DNA of 64,000 bases from Rhodococcus erythropolis NBRC 15567 (GTDB lineage: Bacteria > Actinomycetota > Actinomycetes > Mycobacteriales > Mycobacteriaceae). The stretch lies in contig NZ_BCRM01000025.1 of assembly GCF_001552595.1 (NCBI RefSeq), forward strand, positions 49,254-113,253. The letters run 5' to 3'. A program made the translations under genes and the position numbers. This document shows, one piece after another, positions 48,841 to 58,798 of the stretch; within the stretch, counting starts at the first letter, position 1, and each line of letters starts with the position of its first letter. Below the pieces are notes generated by a model. The model was not told where the DNA came from. It was given only the letters and a program-made list of their open reading frames with translations, and made no database searches.

Positions 48841-48932
48841 GCCACGCAACGGGTCCGGAGTTCACCATTGCATCAGACGTCGAGAAATGTGTTAACCGGA
48901 TGGCCTGCTTCGCCTTTCGATAGTATTGCCAG

Positions 48933-49988
48933 ATGGCACCCCGAGCCGACTTGCTCGCGTGGCTCCTCGATTCGGATCCGGCGATTCGGTGGCAGGTGGA
49001 GCGCGACCTGCTGAACGAAGCGCCCACTGTGTGGGCGGCGACGCGCGCGTCGATCGCTACCAAAGGATTTGGTGCACGCCTGCTTTCATTGCAGGATCGA
49101 GACGGCCAATGGGCGGGTGGGGCGTTCTTCCCGGCTGAATTCGACTTCGTGGGACCCGAAGCAGCAGAAGAAGGTTCGCAACCCTGGACGGCAACAACCT
49201 GGACGCTCAACTCATTGCGTGAGTGGGGCCTCGACGCCAGTGTTCTGCGGGAGCGTCGTACCGCAGAACTGCTCGCGGAGAACTGTCGCTGGGAGTACGA
49301 GGGCCGGCCGTACTGGGACGGTGAGGTCGATTGCTGCATCAACGCCTGGACGGTGGCAAACGGTGTGTGGCTCGACATGCGCGTTGATGAACTGGCTGAT
49401 TGGTTTGTGCGGCATCAACTTCCGGATGGTGGTTGGAACTGCGAGTGGATCGAAGGTTCGACCCGATCGTCGTTCCATTCGACCCTCAATTCACTCAAAG
49501 GGCTTCTCGCGTACGAGATCGCGACCGGGGGAACAATTGAGACGCGCGCGGCTCGACGATCCGGTGAGGAATTCTTGCTGCAGCGCGGTCTGTTCCGGAG
49601 ACTCTCGACCGGGGAACCGGTGGGGGACTGGATCGGCCGGTTCGCGTACCCGTTCCGGTGGCGTTACAACGTGCTCAACGCAGCCGACTACTTCCGCGAA
49701 GCGTCGTTGTCGGATGGAAATGAGCCTGATCCGCGAATGGCGGACGCGATCGAGATGATCCGGGCCGCTCGAGCCTCGGATGGGACGTGGCTCCAGGCCG
49801 GTCGCCAACCGGGGCGGGTGTGGTTCGAGGTCGACACAAAGGCGGGGGAGCCGTCGAAGTGGCTGACTTTGTCCGGCATCCGAGTGCTCGCCTGGTGGGA
49901 TCAATCCTCCCCTCTAGGGTTCTGCATAACAAAAGAGTTACAGCGAAAGTCATTTCACCTTCAAAGGTTATCGAAAGGTGATCTTTGA
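48933..49988 (+). CDS. Squalene-cyclase/prenyltransferase-like toroid protein with altered tail
   Basis: 351 residues. Repeated helices with 'QDRDGQWAGGAFF', 'WTATTWTLNSLREWGL', 'CINAWTVANGVWL', 'QLPDGGWNCEW' and 'HSTLNSLKGLLAYE', each with the QxxDGxW-type motif of alpha/alpha toroids (terpene cyclase-like). No DDxD or DxDD catalytic motif is evident. After 'IRVLAWWDQ' (about 49905) the reading frame enters AT-rich sequence and adds about 30 unrelated residues, so the natural end may have been replaced. Function unknown. Confidence 0.65.
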   Translation: MAPRADLLAWLLDSDPAIRWQVERDLLNEAPTVWAATRASIATKGFGARLLSLQDRDGQWAGGAFFPAEFDFVGPEAAEEGSQPWTATTWTLNSLREWGLDASVLRERRTAELLAENCRWEYEGRPYWDGEVDCCINAWTVANGVWLDMRVDELADWFVRHQLPDGGWNCEWIEGSTRSSFHSTLNSLKGLLAYEIATGGTIETRAARRSGEEFLLQRGLFRRLSTGEPVGDWIGRFAYPFRWRYNVLNAADYFREASLSDGNEPDPRMADAIEMIRAARASDGTWLQAGRQPGRVWFEVDTKAGEPSKWLTLSGIRVLAWWDQSSPLGFCITKELQRKSFHLQRLSKGDL

Positions 49989-50498
49989 TCTTCCAGTCGA
50001 AATATCCAGTACGGATTAAGAACATATTAACGACAGGATTGCCCTCAGTGCGGTCAAGGTTAATCATCTGAACAGGTGAGAAGATGTTCGGTGAAATTAC
50101 CTACCCGATTGGATAGTCGGGTCACCGACGTTGGTAATCGCATAAGGTGCTCGCGATTGTCTTGGTTAGGGAGCTAAGTCCCGAGCTGGAAACGGCATTT
50201 CTGCTCCGAAAGTGGCGCTCACCTGCGGCTACGTTCCCCATTTTGCAGGACTTAAACCACTTTCGGCGAGATTTAGTCTCGCAATTGCAGGTTGTGGAGC
50301 GTCCGCAATGTTTAGGCAAAGTCCCATCTTTTCCCAGAACAATGCTCTACTAAACGTGAAAACCGGATGTTCCCCCGATTTTGCTGAGAAGGTGCAACTA
50401 TGGGGCGTAGCGTAACTGTCGCAGCGAACCGGAACATCGCGAATTGCTGCTCTAACCAATGACTTTGTTCAGGTCCGAATAATGCTCGGAGGTCGTCG
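49989..50498. other. Long leader upstream of amt-urease operon
   Basis: 510 bp, AT-richer than neighbours, no convincing gene. Holds a DosR-like palindrome (50166-50185) and a 10-bp inverted repeat CCGAAAGTGG/CCACTTTCGG (50206-50215 and 50258-50267 approx.) separated by about 42 bp. CGGAGG just before 50499 is the amt ribosome binding site. It must contain the operon promoter; I could not fit a full GlnR box. Confidence 0.5.
50166..50185 (+). promoter_or_regulatory. DosR-box-like palindrome before amt
   Basis: GGGAGCTAAGTCCC core (50169-50182) agrees with 16 of 20 positions of the DosR/DevR consensus. It is 314 bp upstream of the amt start, so direct control of amt needs a distant promoter. 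Binding untested. Confidence 0.38.
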
Positions 50499-52184
50499 AT
50501 GTCGATGGAAATGGTGTTAGCCGAAGCAGTGATAGACAGTGGGGACACGGCGTGGGTGCTGATCTCCGCGGGTCTGGTTCTCTTCATGGTTCCCGGACTC
50601 GCCTTCTTCTACGCCGGTCTGGTGCGTGGTAGCAGTGCGCTCGTCATGTTGCAGCAGAACCTCGTCCCACTCGGACTCGTCTCGATTACCTGGGTCGTGT
50701 TCGGATACAGCTTCGCGTTCAGTGGAGACTGGGGTTCCGGCTTCCTCGGTGACCTCAAATTGTTCGGCTTGCAGGACATACACACAGCCGCCGCCCCGGG
50801 CTTCCACCTGATCGAAGGTGCAGTCGCGGTACCGACTCTGGCGTTCGTGGTCTATCAGATGATGTTCGCGATCATCACGCCCGCGCTGATCACCGGTGCG
50901 ACCGCAAACCGGCTCAAGCCCTTGGGCTGGGCCGTTCTGCTCGTGCTGTGGTCGATCATCGTCTACCCCCCGATTGCGCACTGGCTCTTCAATCCCGAAG
51001 GCTGGTTGGCGCTCCGCGGAGCTCAGGACTGGGCCGGCGGAATTGTCGTCCACGCATCCGCCGGCGCCGCCGCCCTGGCAATCTTGCTGGTGGTCGGTAA
51101 ACGTCCGGGATGGCCCAACGCCGAGGCAGTCCCGCACTCGGTGCCTCTGGCGTTGATCGGCGCAGGCATCCTGTGGTTCGGCTGGTTCGGATTCAACGCA
51201 GGCGACGGATTGGCCGCCGATGGTGTTGCGGCACAAGCCTTGATGAACACTCACATCGCCGCAGCGGGCGGTATGGTCGTCTGGCTCGTCATCGAAAGGT
51301 ACACCGAGGGCAAGGCCACGGCGATCGGCGGAATCACCGGCGCGGTAGCCGGTCTCGCGACCGTCACCCCTTGCGCCGGCTTCGTCAGCACCTTCTCCGC
51401 GTTGGCGATCGGCGCGCTTGCCGGACTGGTCTGCCACTTCGCGCTCGCGCTCAAGTCGATCTTCAAGTTCGACGACGCGCTCGACGTCATCGCGGTCCAC
51501 TTCATCGGCGGCATCCTCGGTTCACTCCTTCTCGGTTTGTTCGGCGAAAAAGCCATCAATTCGATCGGCCGCGACGGACTCTTCTTCGGCGGCGGGGCAG
51601 GACTACTCGGCGAGCAGGCGCTGGCGTTGATCGTCGTCATCGCTTTCTCGTTCGTGGTGACCTGGCTGATCGCCACGGGCATCGAGAAGACCATCGGTCT
51701 CAAGCTGGCCCCGAAAGACCAGGTGGACATCGACCGTCGTCAGCAAGGCATGGACGCATACCGCTACAACGCCGCATTCGTCGACGCAGGTGGTGCGCCG
51801 CAGACCAGCGGGTTCGACTCGGGGGTCCTGGTCGAGGGGGCAAAACTTGTTCCGAACCTCGGCGCCCCGAAGCACGAACTCATCACCGCGGTATTGCAGA
51901 CCATCGAGTCTGAGAAGCTACGGGAGGCGCTGCTGGCCGCCGGAGCGGAGTCGATAGTCGTATCGGAAGCGCATGTCTCCGCGAGTGACTCGGCCTCGCT
52001 CAAGTTCCGCGGACAACGCAACGACGTCGTGTTCACCGAGCGGTTGCGTGTCGAGGTGCTGGTCGCCTCGGAACATGCCCAGGCGGTTCTGGACGCGATC
52101 AACGAGTACTCGGGCGGCAGGAGGAGCGGTTTTGTCCAGCAAGCGGCCGAACCACTCACCGAAGCGACGGAACAGGGGAGCTGA
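50499..52184 (+). CDS. amt: Ammonium channel with fused C-terminal PII-like domain
   Basis: 561 residues. Residues 1-400 form an 11-TM Amt channel with the twin pore histidines H185 ('VVHASAG') and H334 ('VHFIGG'). After a cytosolic linker (400-458) residues 459-560 align with GlnK/GlnB: 'SEKLREALLAAGAESIVVSEA' matches the first helix-strand pair, 'FRGQRNDVVF' the T-loop and 'LRVEVLVASEHAQAVLDAI' the next strand-helix. In the T-loop, GlnK Tyr46 becomes Phe and the uridylylated Tyr51 becomes Asn; the B-loop GKIGDGKIF motif is shortened. So the PII part is built in, not modifiable by GlnD, and may bind different ligands. First gene of the urease operon. Confidence 0.88.
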   Translation: MSMEMVLAEAVIDSGDTAWVLISAGLVLFMVPGLAFFYAGLVRGSSALVMLQQNLVPLGLVSITWVVFGYSFAFSGDWGSGFLGDLKLFGLQDIHTAAAPGFHLIEGAVAVPTLAFVVYQMMFAIITPALITGATANRLKPLGWAVLLVLWSIIVYPPIAHWLFNPEGWLALRGAQDWAGGIVVHASAGAAALAILLVVGKRPGWPNAEAVPHSVPLALIGAGILWFGWFGFNAGDGLAADGVAAQALMNTHIAAAGGMVVWLVIERYTEGKATAIGGITGAVAGLATVTPCAGFVSTFSALAIGALAGLVCHFALALKSIFKFDDALDVIAVHFIGGILGSLLLGLFGEKAINSIGRDGLFFGGGAGLLGEQALALIVVIAFSFVVTWLIATGIEKTIGLKLAPKDQVDIDRRQQGMDAYRYNAAFVDAGGAPQTSGFDSGVLVEGAKLVPNLGAPKHELITAVLQTIESEKLREALLAAGAESIVVSEAHVSASDSASLKFRGQRNDVVFTERLRVEVLVASEHAQAVLDAINEYSGGRRSGFVQQAAEPLTEATEQGS

Positions 52185-52235
52185 CATGTATTCGACGACA
52201 GGGAGTTACCGCATGATCGACAAGGAGCGTTCGGA

Positions 52236-52538
52236 ATGCATCTGACACCGCGAGAACTCGACAAGCTGACAATTCTCATGTTGGCGGATGTCGCACTGAG
52301 GCGAAAGGCAAAGGGACTCAAACTCAATCATCCGGAGTCCGTCGCAGTCATCACTGCAGCCGCTCTGGAGGGAGCTCGGGAGGGCAAGACTCTCGAGGAG
52401 GTCATGGCCGACGCATCGCACGCCTTGACGGTCGACGACGTGATGGAAGGTGTCGCGGAGATGATTCCGCGTGTGCAGGTCGAGGCGGTGTTCCTCGACG
52501 GTAGCCGGCTCGTCACCGTGCACTCTCCGATCCAGTAG
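52236..52538 (+). CDS. ureA: Urease subunit gamma
   Basis: 100 residues, standard length. '[33 protein letters not shown]' type N-terminus is the UreA signature. Part of the (UreABC)3 urea-hydrolysing complex in the cytosol. AAGGAGCG lies 9 nt before the ATG. 51 bp after amt. Confidence 0.97.
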   Translation: MHLTPRELDKLTILMLADVALRRKAKGLKLNHPESVAVITAAALEGAREGKTLEEVMADASHALTVDDVMEGVAEMIPRVQVEAVFLDGSRLVTVHSPIQ

Positions 52539-52567
52539 CCCGACCGAGATGTCAGGAGCACTCCAAG

Positions 52568-53005
52568 ATGGCAAGCAAATCGACGAAGAAGGATTCCGGC
52601 GGCGAGAAGAAAGTGCCGGTCGGCGGATACGTGTTGCGGGACGAGCCGATCGAACTGAACGAGGGCCGTCCCCGTTTGAAGTTGCGAGTCCGAAACACCG
52701 GTGACCGTCCCATCCAGGTGGGTTCGCACTATCACTTCATGGAAGTCAATCGCGCGTTGTCCTTCGATCGTGAACAGTCCTTCGGCTGGCGCCTCGACAT
52801 TCCAGCGGGCACGGCGGTCAGATTCGAGCCGGGCGACGAAAAGGAAGTGACGTTGGTGCCGTTCGGCGGCAAGCAACGGGTTCAAGGCTTCAACGGACTT
52901 GTCGACGGTTGGGCGCCGACCCACGCCGCCTACCGCCCTCGGCTTCCCGGAGCCGTCCAGCGTGCCGAAGAACTCGGCTTCCTGTCCGAACCTCAAACCG
53001 ACTGA
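52568..53005 (+). CDS. ureB: Urease subunit beta
   Basis: 145 residues, longer than the usual about 105 through a Lys-rich N-terminal extension of about 20 and a C-terminal tail. Core signatures: '[16 protein letters not shown]', '[14 protein letters not shown]' and 'NGLVDGW'. Structural subunit of the urease trimer. 29 bp after ureA. Confidence 0.96.
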   Translation: MASKSTKKDSGGEKKVPVGGYVLRDEPIELNEGRPRLKLRVRNTGDRPIQVGSHYHFMEVNRALSFDREQSFGWRLDIPAGTAVRFEPGDEKEVTLVPFGGKQRVQGFNGLVDGWAPTHAAYRPRLPGAVQRAEELGFLSEPQTD

Positions 53006-53040
53006 TTCTCGTTCACGGCGGACGAAGGAGAGCGACACCC

Positions 53041-54759
53041 ATGACAAGCATTTCGAGACAAGAGTATTCGGGCCTTTTCGGGGTCACCACGGGTGACCAG
53101 ATCAGGCTCGGCAACACCGACCTGTACATCGAGGTCGAGGAAGATCTTCGAACCATCGGCGACGAGTCGATCTACGGCGGCGGCAAGACGCTGCGCGACG
53201 GCATGGGCCAGGATCCGGAGTCGTGCAGCATCGACGGTGCGCTCGACCTCGTGATCACCAACGTGGTCATCGTCGATGCGACCATCGGGGTCGTCAAAGC
53301 GGACGTGGGAATCAAGGACGGCAAGATCGTCGGCTGGGGCAAGGCGGGAAACTCCAGCACGATGGAAGGCGTCACTCCGGGGCTGACCACCGGTCCGGCG
53401 ACCGACGCGATCTCCGGTGAGCAGATGATTCTCACTGCCGCCGGCATCGATCCGCACGTGCACCTCGTGTCACCACAACAGGCGTACCACGCACTCAGTG
53501 GGGGAGTGACGACGCTGATCGGTGGTGGTATCGGCCCGACCGACGGAACCAACGGCACCACCATCACTTCCGGTATCTGGAACATGGAGATGATGCTCAA
53601 GGCCAACGAGGGTTTGCCGGTCAACGTATGCATGCTGGGCAAGGGCAACTCGTCCGGGCATCAGTCGTTGGTCGAACAGATCAAGGCCGGTGCGGCCGGA
53701 CTGAAGGTCCACGAGGACTGGGGCGCAACCCCGGCCACAATTCGTGAGTCTCTGCGGGTGGCAGACGAAATGGACGTTCAGGTCGCCATTCACACGGACA
53801 CACTCAACGAGGCCGGATACGTCGAGGACACCATCGCGGCCTTCGAAGGCCGTACCATTCACACCTATCACAGCGAGGGCGCGGGCGGCGGTCACGCACC
53901 CGACATTCTGCGGGTGACGGGAGAGGACAACGTACTTCCGGCGTCGACCAACCCGACGCTGCCGTACGGCATCAATACTCAGGCCGAGCTCTTCGACATG
54001 ATCATGGTCTGTCACAACCTCAATCCCAAAGTGCCCTCCGATGTTTCGTTTGCCGAGTCCCGCGTTCGCGCCGAGACGATCGGTGCGGAGAACGTACTGC
54101 AGGACATGGGCGTCATCTCGATGTTCTCGAGTGACTCGCAGGCGATGGGCCGCGTCGGAGAAAACTGGCTACGCGCGATCCAAACAGCGGACTGCATGAA
54201 GCGGTCCCGCGGGAAGCTGCCCGAGGATTCGCCGACGCACGACAACTTCCGCGTGTTGCGTTACGTCGCGAAGGTCACGATCAATCCCGCGTTGACGTTC
54301 GGTCTTTCGCACGTGGTCGGGTCGATCGGTGTCGGGAAGATGGCGGATCTTGTTCTCTGGGAGCCCGCATTCTTCGGTGCGAAGCCGAAGACGATCATCA
54401 AGAACGGTCTGATCAGCTGGCACGCCATGGGAGATCCGAATGCGTCGCTCCCGACACCACAACCGGTGATCTACCGGCCGATGTTCGGTGGATTCGGCAA
54501 GGCGTTGCCGCAGAGTTCGGTCTCGTTCGTCTCGCGAGCGGCACTCGACGACGGCATCAAGGACCGGCTCGGTCTCGAACGTCAGGTTGTTGCTGTCGAG
54601 GGGACCAGAACAGTCACCAAGCGTGATCTGGTTCGCAACTCGGCCACTCCGGAAATCAAGGTGGACCCGGAGACCTTCGCGGTGACTGCGGACGGCGTCC
54701 ACGCATACGTCGAACCTGCCGAATCCATTCGCTTGAACCAACTTTACTTCTTCAGTTAG
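53041..54759 (+). CDS. ureC: Urease subunit alpha (catalytic)
   Basis: 572 residues. All nickel-site residues are present, offset +5 from Klebsiella: H139 and H141 ('DPHVHLV'), carbamylated K222 ('GLKVHEDWG'), H251, H277 ('[13 protein letters not shown]') and D365; flap C324-H325 ('MVCHNLNP'). Hydrolyses urea to ammonia and carbamate. ATG 53041 chosen by family N-terminus '[12 protein letters not shown]'; GAAGGAGA precedes it. Confidence 0.98.
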   Translation: MTSISRQEYSGLFGVTTGDQIRLGNTDLYIEVEEDLRTIGDESIYGGGKTLRDGMGQDPESCSIDGALDLVITNVVIVDATIGVVKADVGIKDGKIVGWGKAGNSSTMEGVTPGLTTGPATDAISGEQMILTAAGIDPHVHLVSPQQAYHALSGGVTTLIGGGIGPTDGTNGTTITSGIWNMEMMLKANEGLPVNVCMLGKGNSSGHQSLVEQIKAGAAGLKVHEDWGATPATIRESLRVADEMDVQVAIHTDTLNEAGYVEDTIAAFEGRTIHTYHSEGAGGGHAPDILRVTGEDNVLPASTNPTLPYGINTQAELFDMIMVCHNLNPKVPSDVSFAESRVRAETIGAENVLQDMGVISMFSSDSQAMGRVGENWLRAIQTADCMKRSRGKLPEDSPTHDNFRVLRYVAKVTINPALTFGLSHVVGSIGVGKMADLVLWEPAFFGAKPKTIIKNGLISWHAMGDPNASLPTPQPVIYRPMFGGFGKALPQSSVSFVSRAALDDGIKDRLGLERQVVAVEGTRTVTKRDLVRNSATPEIKVDPETFAVTADGVHAYVEPAESIRLNQLYFFS

Positions 54760-54768
54760 GGGTCTCCT

Positions 54769-55416
54769 GTGTCGGGAACAATCACACACACGCACGGCGC
54801 CGATGCGACGCCACACACGCACGGCGAGATGACCGCGCCGAGCGGAAAGCCGACGCGAGTCGACGCGCTGCTCGGGAAGGAGACCGACGAGGAGTGGGCC
54901 GGTCGACTCGACAATGCGGTAGTCGACGTCTTGTCGCTCGATCAGTGGGAAGCGCAGAAGAGTCGGTTACGACGCACCACGATCGGTGGCCGTGAATTGG
55001 CCGTCTCGCTCGATCGGGGTATTCAGTTGCAGGACGGCGACATTCTGCTGTGGGACGAGCCGGCGAACACCGTCGTCGTGGCGAGGATCAACCTCAAGGA
55101 CGTGTTGGAGATCGACCTGAGCGCACTGGTCGACGTGACGCCCGAGAAGATGATTCAGACGTGCTTGGAGTTGGGACATGCCGTGGGTAACCAGCACTGG
55201 CCTGCGGTGGTGAAGGGAATGAAGGTCTACGTTCCGTTGACCGTCGACAAGGCGGTCATGGGCTCGGTGATGCGGACACATGCTTTCGAGGGCATCGAGT
55301 ACACCTTCATCCCGGGCGCCGAGGTCATTCCCTACATCGCTCCACACGAGGCACGCCGTTTGTTCGGTGCGGCCGCGCGTGAGGGCGAGGGGCATACCCA
55401 TGACCCTCTCGTCTGA
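54769..55416 (+). CDS. ureE: Urease accessory protein UreE with His-rich termini
   Basis: 215 residues from GTG 54769. Nickel-delivery chaperone for urease. Core 'LELGHAVGNQHWPAV' contains the dimer-interface nickel His. Extra metal-binding His occur at the N-terminus ('THTHGADATPHTHGE') and at the tail ('GEGHTHD'), so nickel storage is likely. Its end overlaps ureF by 17 bp. Confidence 0.93.
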   Translation: MSGTITHTHGADATPHTHGEMTAPSGKPTRVDALLGKETDEEWAGRLDNAVVDVLSLDQWEAQKSRLRRTTIGGRELAVSLDRGIQLQDGDILLWDEPANTVVVARINLKDVLEIDLSALVDVTPEKMIQTCLELGHAVGNQHWPAVVKGMKVYVPLTVDKAVMGSVMRTHAFEGIEYTFIPGAEVIPYIAPHEARRLFGAAAREGEGHTHDPLV

Positions 55417-56113
55417 GGGATCCGGGCTCAGCATCAACCGCGCGATGCGGATGATGCAATTTTCCGATTCCATGTTCCCGGTCGGTTCCTTCTCGTTCTC
55501 CAACGGTTTGGAATCGGCCGTGGCGCAAGGAATTGTCACGGGCGGTCCGTCGCTGCGGGAGTTTGTGCTCTCGGCCACCCATCAGGGTGCGACGTGCGAC
55601 GGTATCGCCGTACTCGCGGCGCACCGGGGCGCGACCGCCGGTGACTTCTCGGCGATCCTCGCCGCTGATCATGCAGTGATCGAACGCAAGCTCAACGAAG
55701 AAGCACGCACGATGAGTACCCGGATGGGTAAGAAGTTGGCCGAACTCGGCGGGCGCTTGGCCGGTGAGACCCTGTTCAACAAGTGGTTGGCCGCGATCGC
55801 ATCGGGGGAGACGCCGGGTACCTACCCCGTCGGCCTCGGAATTGCTTTCGCGGAGATGGGTTCTCCGGAGGAGGACGCTTTCACGGTCAATCAGTACGGT
55901 GTCGCGATGACGTTGCTCGGCGCTGCCCTTCGCATCGTCCGAGTAGATCACCTTGCGACACAGGAGATTCTGTTCGAGGTCAATCAGAGCGCCGGCCGTG
56001 AGTACGCCGCAGTGCGTGATTACGGACTCGACGACATGTCCAATTTCGCCCCGATGATCGACATTCTGGCTGCGGTTCACGTCAAGGCGCACGTCCGAAT
56101 GTTCATGAACTAG
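55400..56113 (+). CDS. ureF: Urease accessory protein UreF
   Basis: 237 residues. '[20 protein letters not shown]' is the UreF signature and the all-helical profile fits. UreF joins UreD and UreG on apo-urease and gates GTP-dependent nickel insertion. ATG 55400 lies in the ureE coding end. Confidence 0.94.
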   Translation: MTLSSEGSGLSINRAMRMMQFSDSMFPVGSFSFSNGLESAVAQGIVTGGPSLREFVLSATHQGATCDGIAVLAAHRGATAGDFSAILAADHAVIERKLNEEARTMSTRMGKKLAELGGRLAGETLFNKWLAAIASGETPGTYPVGLGIAFAEMGSPEEDAFTVNQYGVAMTLLGAALRIVRVDHLATQEILFEVNQSAGREYAAVRDYGLDDMSNFAPMIDILAAVHVKAHVRMFMN

Positions 56114-56123
56114 AAGGAGAACG

Positions 56124-56765
56124 ATGAAGAAGACAACGCGCATCGGAATCGGCGGACCCGTGGGTTCGGGTAAGACCGCACTCATCGAGGCGATCACGCC
56201 GGAGTTCATCAAGCGGGGCACCAGCGTTCTGATCATCACCAACGACGTGGTCACCACCGAAGATGCCAAGCATGTGCGCAAGGCTCTCAAAGGTGTTCTC
56301 GTGGAGGAACGCATCGTCGGCGTCGAGACGGGGGCCTGTCCGCACACCGCCGTTCGCGAAGACCCGAGTATGAACCTCGCGGCCGTCGAGGACATGGAGA
56401 AGACGTTCCCTGACACTGACGTGGTCTTCATCGAAAGTGGTGGCGACAACCTCACACTGACATTCAGTCCGGCTCTCGTCGACTTCTTCATCTACGTCAT
56501 CGATGTGGCCGCAGGCGACAAGATTCCGCGTAAGAACGGTCCGGGAATCTCGCAGTCCGACATCCTGGTCATCAACAAGACCGATCTCGCACCGTACGTC
56601 AACGCCGATCTCGGAGTCATGGATCGCGACTCCAAGGGAATGCGGGGAGACAAGCCGTTCGTCTTCACCAATTGCATGACCGGGGAAGGCATCAAGGAAG
56701 TGGTGGACCTCATCGTGCACGGAGTCCTCTTCGACGAAGAGGAAGTGGGAGCGAGCGCACCGTGA
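56124..56765 (+). CDS. ureG: Urease accessory GTPase UreG
   Basis: 213 residues. SIMIBI-class GTPase: P-loop '[11 protein letters not shown]', '[13 protein letters not shown]' (metal CPH motif), '[11 protein letters not shown]' and 'VINKTDL'. Powers nickel transfer into the UreC active site. AAGGAGAACG precedes the ATG; stop overlaps the ureD start. Confidence 0.97.
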   Translation: MKKTTRIGIGGPVGSGKTALIEAITPEFIKRGTSVLIITNDVVTTEDAKHVRKALKGVLVEERIVGVETGACPHTAVREDPSMNLAAVEDMEKTFPDTDVVFIESGGDNLTLTFSPALVDFFIYVIDVAAGDKIPRKNGPGISQSDILVINKTDLAPYVNADLGVMDRDSKGMRGDKPFVFTNCMTGEGIKEVVDLIVHGVLFDEEEVGASAP

Positions 56766-57709
56766 GCGCACCGCCCGCCCCGGGAGCATCGCGGGCGCTC
56801 CCGGGTCCGATCCCGACCATCCCGGAACTCGACCAGTACCAGGACCAGCCGAAGCAGGCTCCGGCCGGCAAGGTCGGGAAGACCGGCGTTCTCGAGATGC
56901 GATTTGTCGACCGTGGCGACAAGACGATTCTGCGGGACATGTACCGCAAGACACCGTTGCTCGTTCAGCAGGCGCTGTACTGGGACGAAGCGTTGCCGAC
57001 CATGCCGTGCGTCTACATGATCTCGACGTCCGGCAGTGTGTTGCAAGGTGATCGACTGTTCCTGACCATCGAGATGGAGCCGGGTTCTCTCGCGCACGTG
57101 ACCACTCAGTCGGCCACCAAGGTTCACCGGATGGATGCGAATCACGCGTCGCAACTCCAGAAAGTGGTGCTCGCGGAGAATTCGTATCTCGAACTGATGC
57201 CGGGGGTGACGATCCCACACCGCAACGCGAGGTACTACGCGCGCACCGACATCACGGTGGATCCGACTGCAACGCTGTTGTTCTCGGAGATCGTGATGCC
57301 GGGTCGCAAGTACCACGACGGCGGAGAGATGTTCGTCTACGACCTGTACTCCACAATGATCAAGGCGGAGCGTCCGGACGGGAAGAACCTCTTCACCGAG
57401 AAGTTGGTGATCGAACCGGCACGCTTCCCCGTGCGATACGGCGGAATCATGGGTGACCACGACGTGTTCGGCAATGTCATCTTGTTGACGCCGAAGGAGC
57501 ACGCCGACGCGATTCTCGAAGAGGTAGTTCCGGGCCGTGACGGCAAGGTCGTTTCCGGAGCGAGTCGGCTACCGAACGACGCCGGTCTCATCTTCAAAGT
57601 CCTCGGTCCGGAGAGCGAACCCGTCAAGGCGAAGGTTCGTGATTTCTGGGCTCTGGTGCGAAAGGCAGTTCTGCACACCACCATTCCGCCCGTCCCGCTC
57701 TGGGGATGA
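56762..57709 (+). CDS. ureD: Urease accessory protein UreD
   Basis: 315 residues from GTG 56762, in 4-bp overlap with ureG. '[22 protein letters not shown]', '[14 protein letters not shown]' and '[11 protein letters not shown]' are UreD signatures. The N-terminal 35 residues are Pro/Ala-rich and look disordered. Forms the chaperone complex with UreF and UreG. Confidence 0.93.
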   Translation: MSAPPAPGASRALPGPIPTIPELDQYQDQPKQAPAGKVGKTGVLEMRFVDRGDKTILRDMYRKTPLLVQQALYWDEALPTMPCVYMISTSGSVLQGDRLFLTIEMEPGSLAHVTTQSATKVHRMDANHASQLQKVVLAENSYLELMPGVTIPHRNARYYARTDITVDPTATLLFSEIVMPGRKYHDGGEMFVYDLYSTMIKAERPDGKNLFTEKLVIEPARFPVRYGGIMGDHDVFGNVILLTPKEHADAILEEVVPGRDGKVVSGASRLPNDAGLIFKVLGPESEPVKAKVRDFWALVRKAVLHTTIPPVPLWG

Positions 57710-57743
57710 CGCGGATCGTCGGATATGGATCGAGGGACGTGCG

Positions 57744-58787
57744 ATGACCACCATCACCAAACCCTGGGACGACGTCGCGGACAAGAACGTCGTGCTCAGA
57801 TTCATCGACACCAATCTCAAAGGCTCCGGGCAGGTGATGTTCCAGGGCAATGCGCTGACGGGCCTGCTGTTTCTGGTCGGTATCTTCTGGGGAGCGATAG
57901 CCGCGGACACGATCACCGTCGCGATCGGTGCCGTTGTGGGTCTGGTGGTATCCACCGTCACCGGCATGATGCTGCACTCCGACGACGATTCGATGCGTAT
58001 CGGCCTGTACGGATACAACGGAATTCTTGTGGGAGCTGCCTTTCCGACGTTCCTTGCCGGTGGCGTGATGCTGTGGATCTACCTCGTGGTGGGAGCTGCC
58101 GCGTCGACCATCGCGTTCCTGGCTGTCGCCAATGTCTTCAAGACCTGGGGCGTACCGGCGCTGACCTTTCCGTTCAACCTCGTCAACTGGTTTTTCCTCC
58201 TCGCGGCGTTCCAGTTCCTGCGGATCGAAACGTCGGACCTCAGCGCCGGCCAGTTTCCCCAGCACATCGGGGACTCGTCGGTTCATGCCGACATCACTTT
58301 CAACTTCCTGTGGGACACGCTGTTTCGCAACGTCTCCCAGATCTTTCTGATCAACAACACTGTCACCGGTATTATCTTCGTGATCGCGCTGCTGGTCGCG
58401 TCGCGTTGGGCGGCGTTGTTCGCGCTCATCGGTTCCGCGATAGCGATGGGTTCGGTACTGGCGCTGGGTGCCAACACCGTCGACATCGGGAATGGTCTCT
58501 ACGGGCTCAGTTCGGTGCTGACGGCAATTGCTCTGGGATCGGTGTTCTACAACCCGTCGTGGCGTGTGTTCGTCTACACCGTCTTCGGAGTGTTGGTCAC
58601 TGTTGTCATCCACGGCACGCTGGTGTCTGCGTTCGCTCCGATCAGCCTGCCGGCCGGAACGGGCCCGTTCGTCTTCGCGACGTGGCTGTTCCTGCTGCCG
58701 AAGAAGAAGTTCGTTCCCATCCAGCACGACACCATCGAGGGCGGAGCGGCCGAAGGCAAGGATTCGATCGCAAAGGCGAACGGCTGA
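57744..58787 (+). CDS. Urea transporter (UT family)
   Basis: 347 residues, about 10 TM helices in two inverted halves with paired 'GYNGILVGAAFPTF' and 'GLYGLSSVLTAIALG' motifs and 'PALTFPFNLVNWFF', the UT-family urea channel selectivity motif. It brings urea to the urease. GAGGGACG precedes the ATG at a 5-nt spacing. Last gene of the operon; 11 bp before a convergent gene. Confidence 0.92.
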   Translation: MTTITKPWDDVADKNVVLRFIDTNLKGSGQVMFQGNALTGLLFLVGIFWGAIAADTITVAIGAVVGLVVSTVTGMMLHSDDDSMRIGLYGYNGILVGAAFPTFLAGGVMLWIYLVVGAAASTIAFLAVANVFKTWGVPALTFPFNLVNWFFLLAAFQFLRIETSDLSAGQFPQHIGDSSVHADITFNFLWDTLFRNVSQIFLINNTVTGIIFVIALLVASRWAALFALIGSAIAMGSVLALGANTVDIGNGLYGLSSVLTAIALGSVFYNPSWRVFVYTVFGVLVTVVIHGTLVSAFAPISLPAGTGPFVFATWLFLLPKKKFVPIQHDTIEGGAAEGKDSIAKANG

Positions 58788-58798
58788 GCGTGGTTTGG

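Noticed and set aside
49989..50498. GlnR boxes upstream of amt
   Set aside because: Several GTnAC and GaAAC-like half sites occur, but none have the required 6-bp spacing and tandem order.
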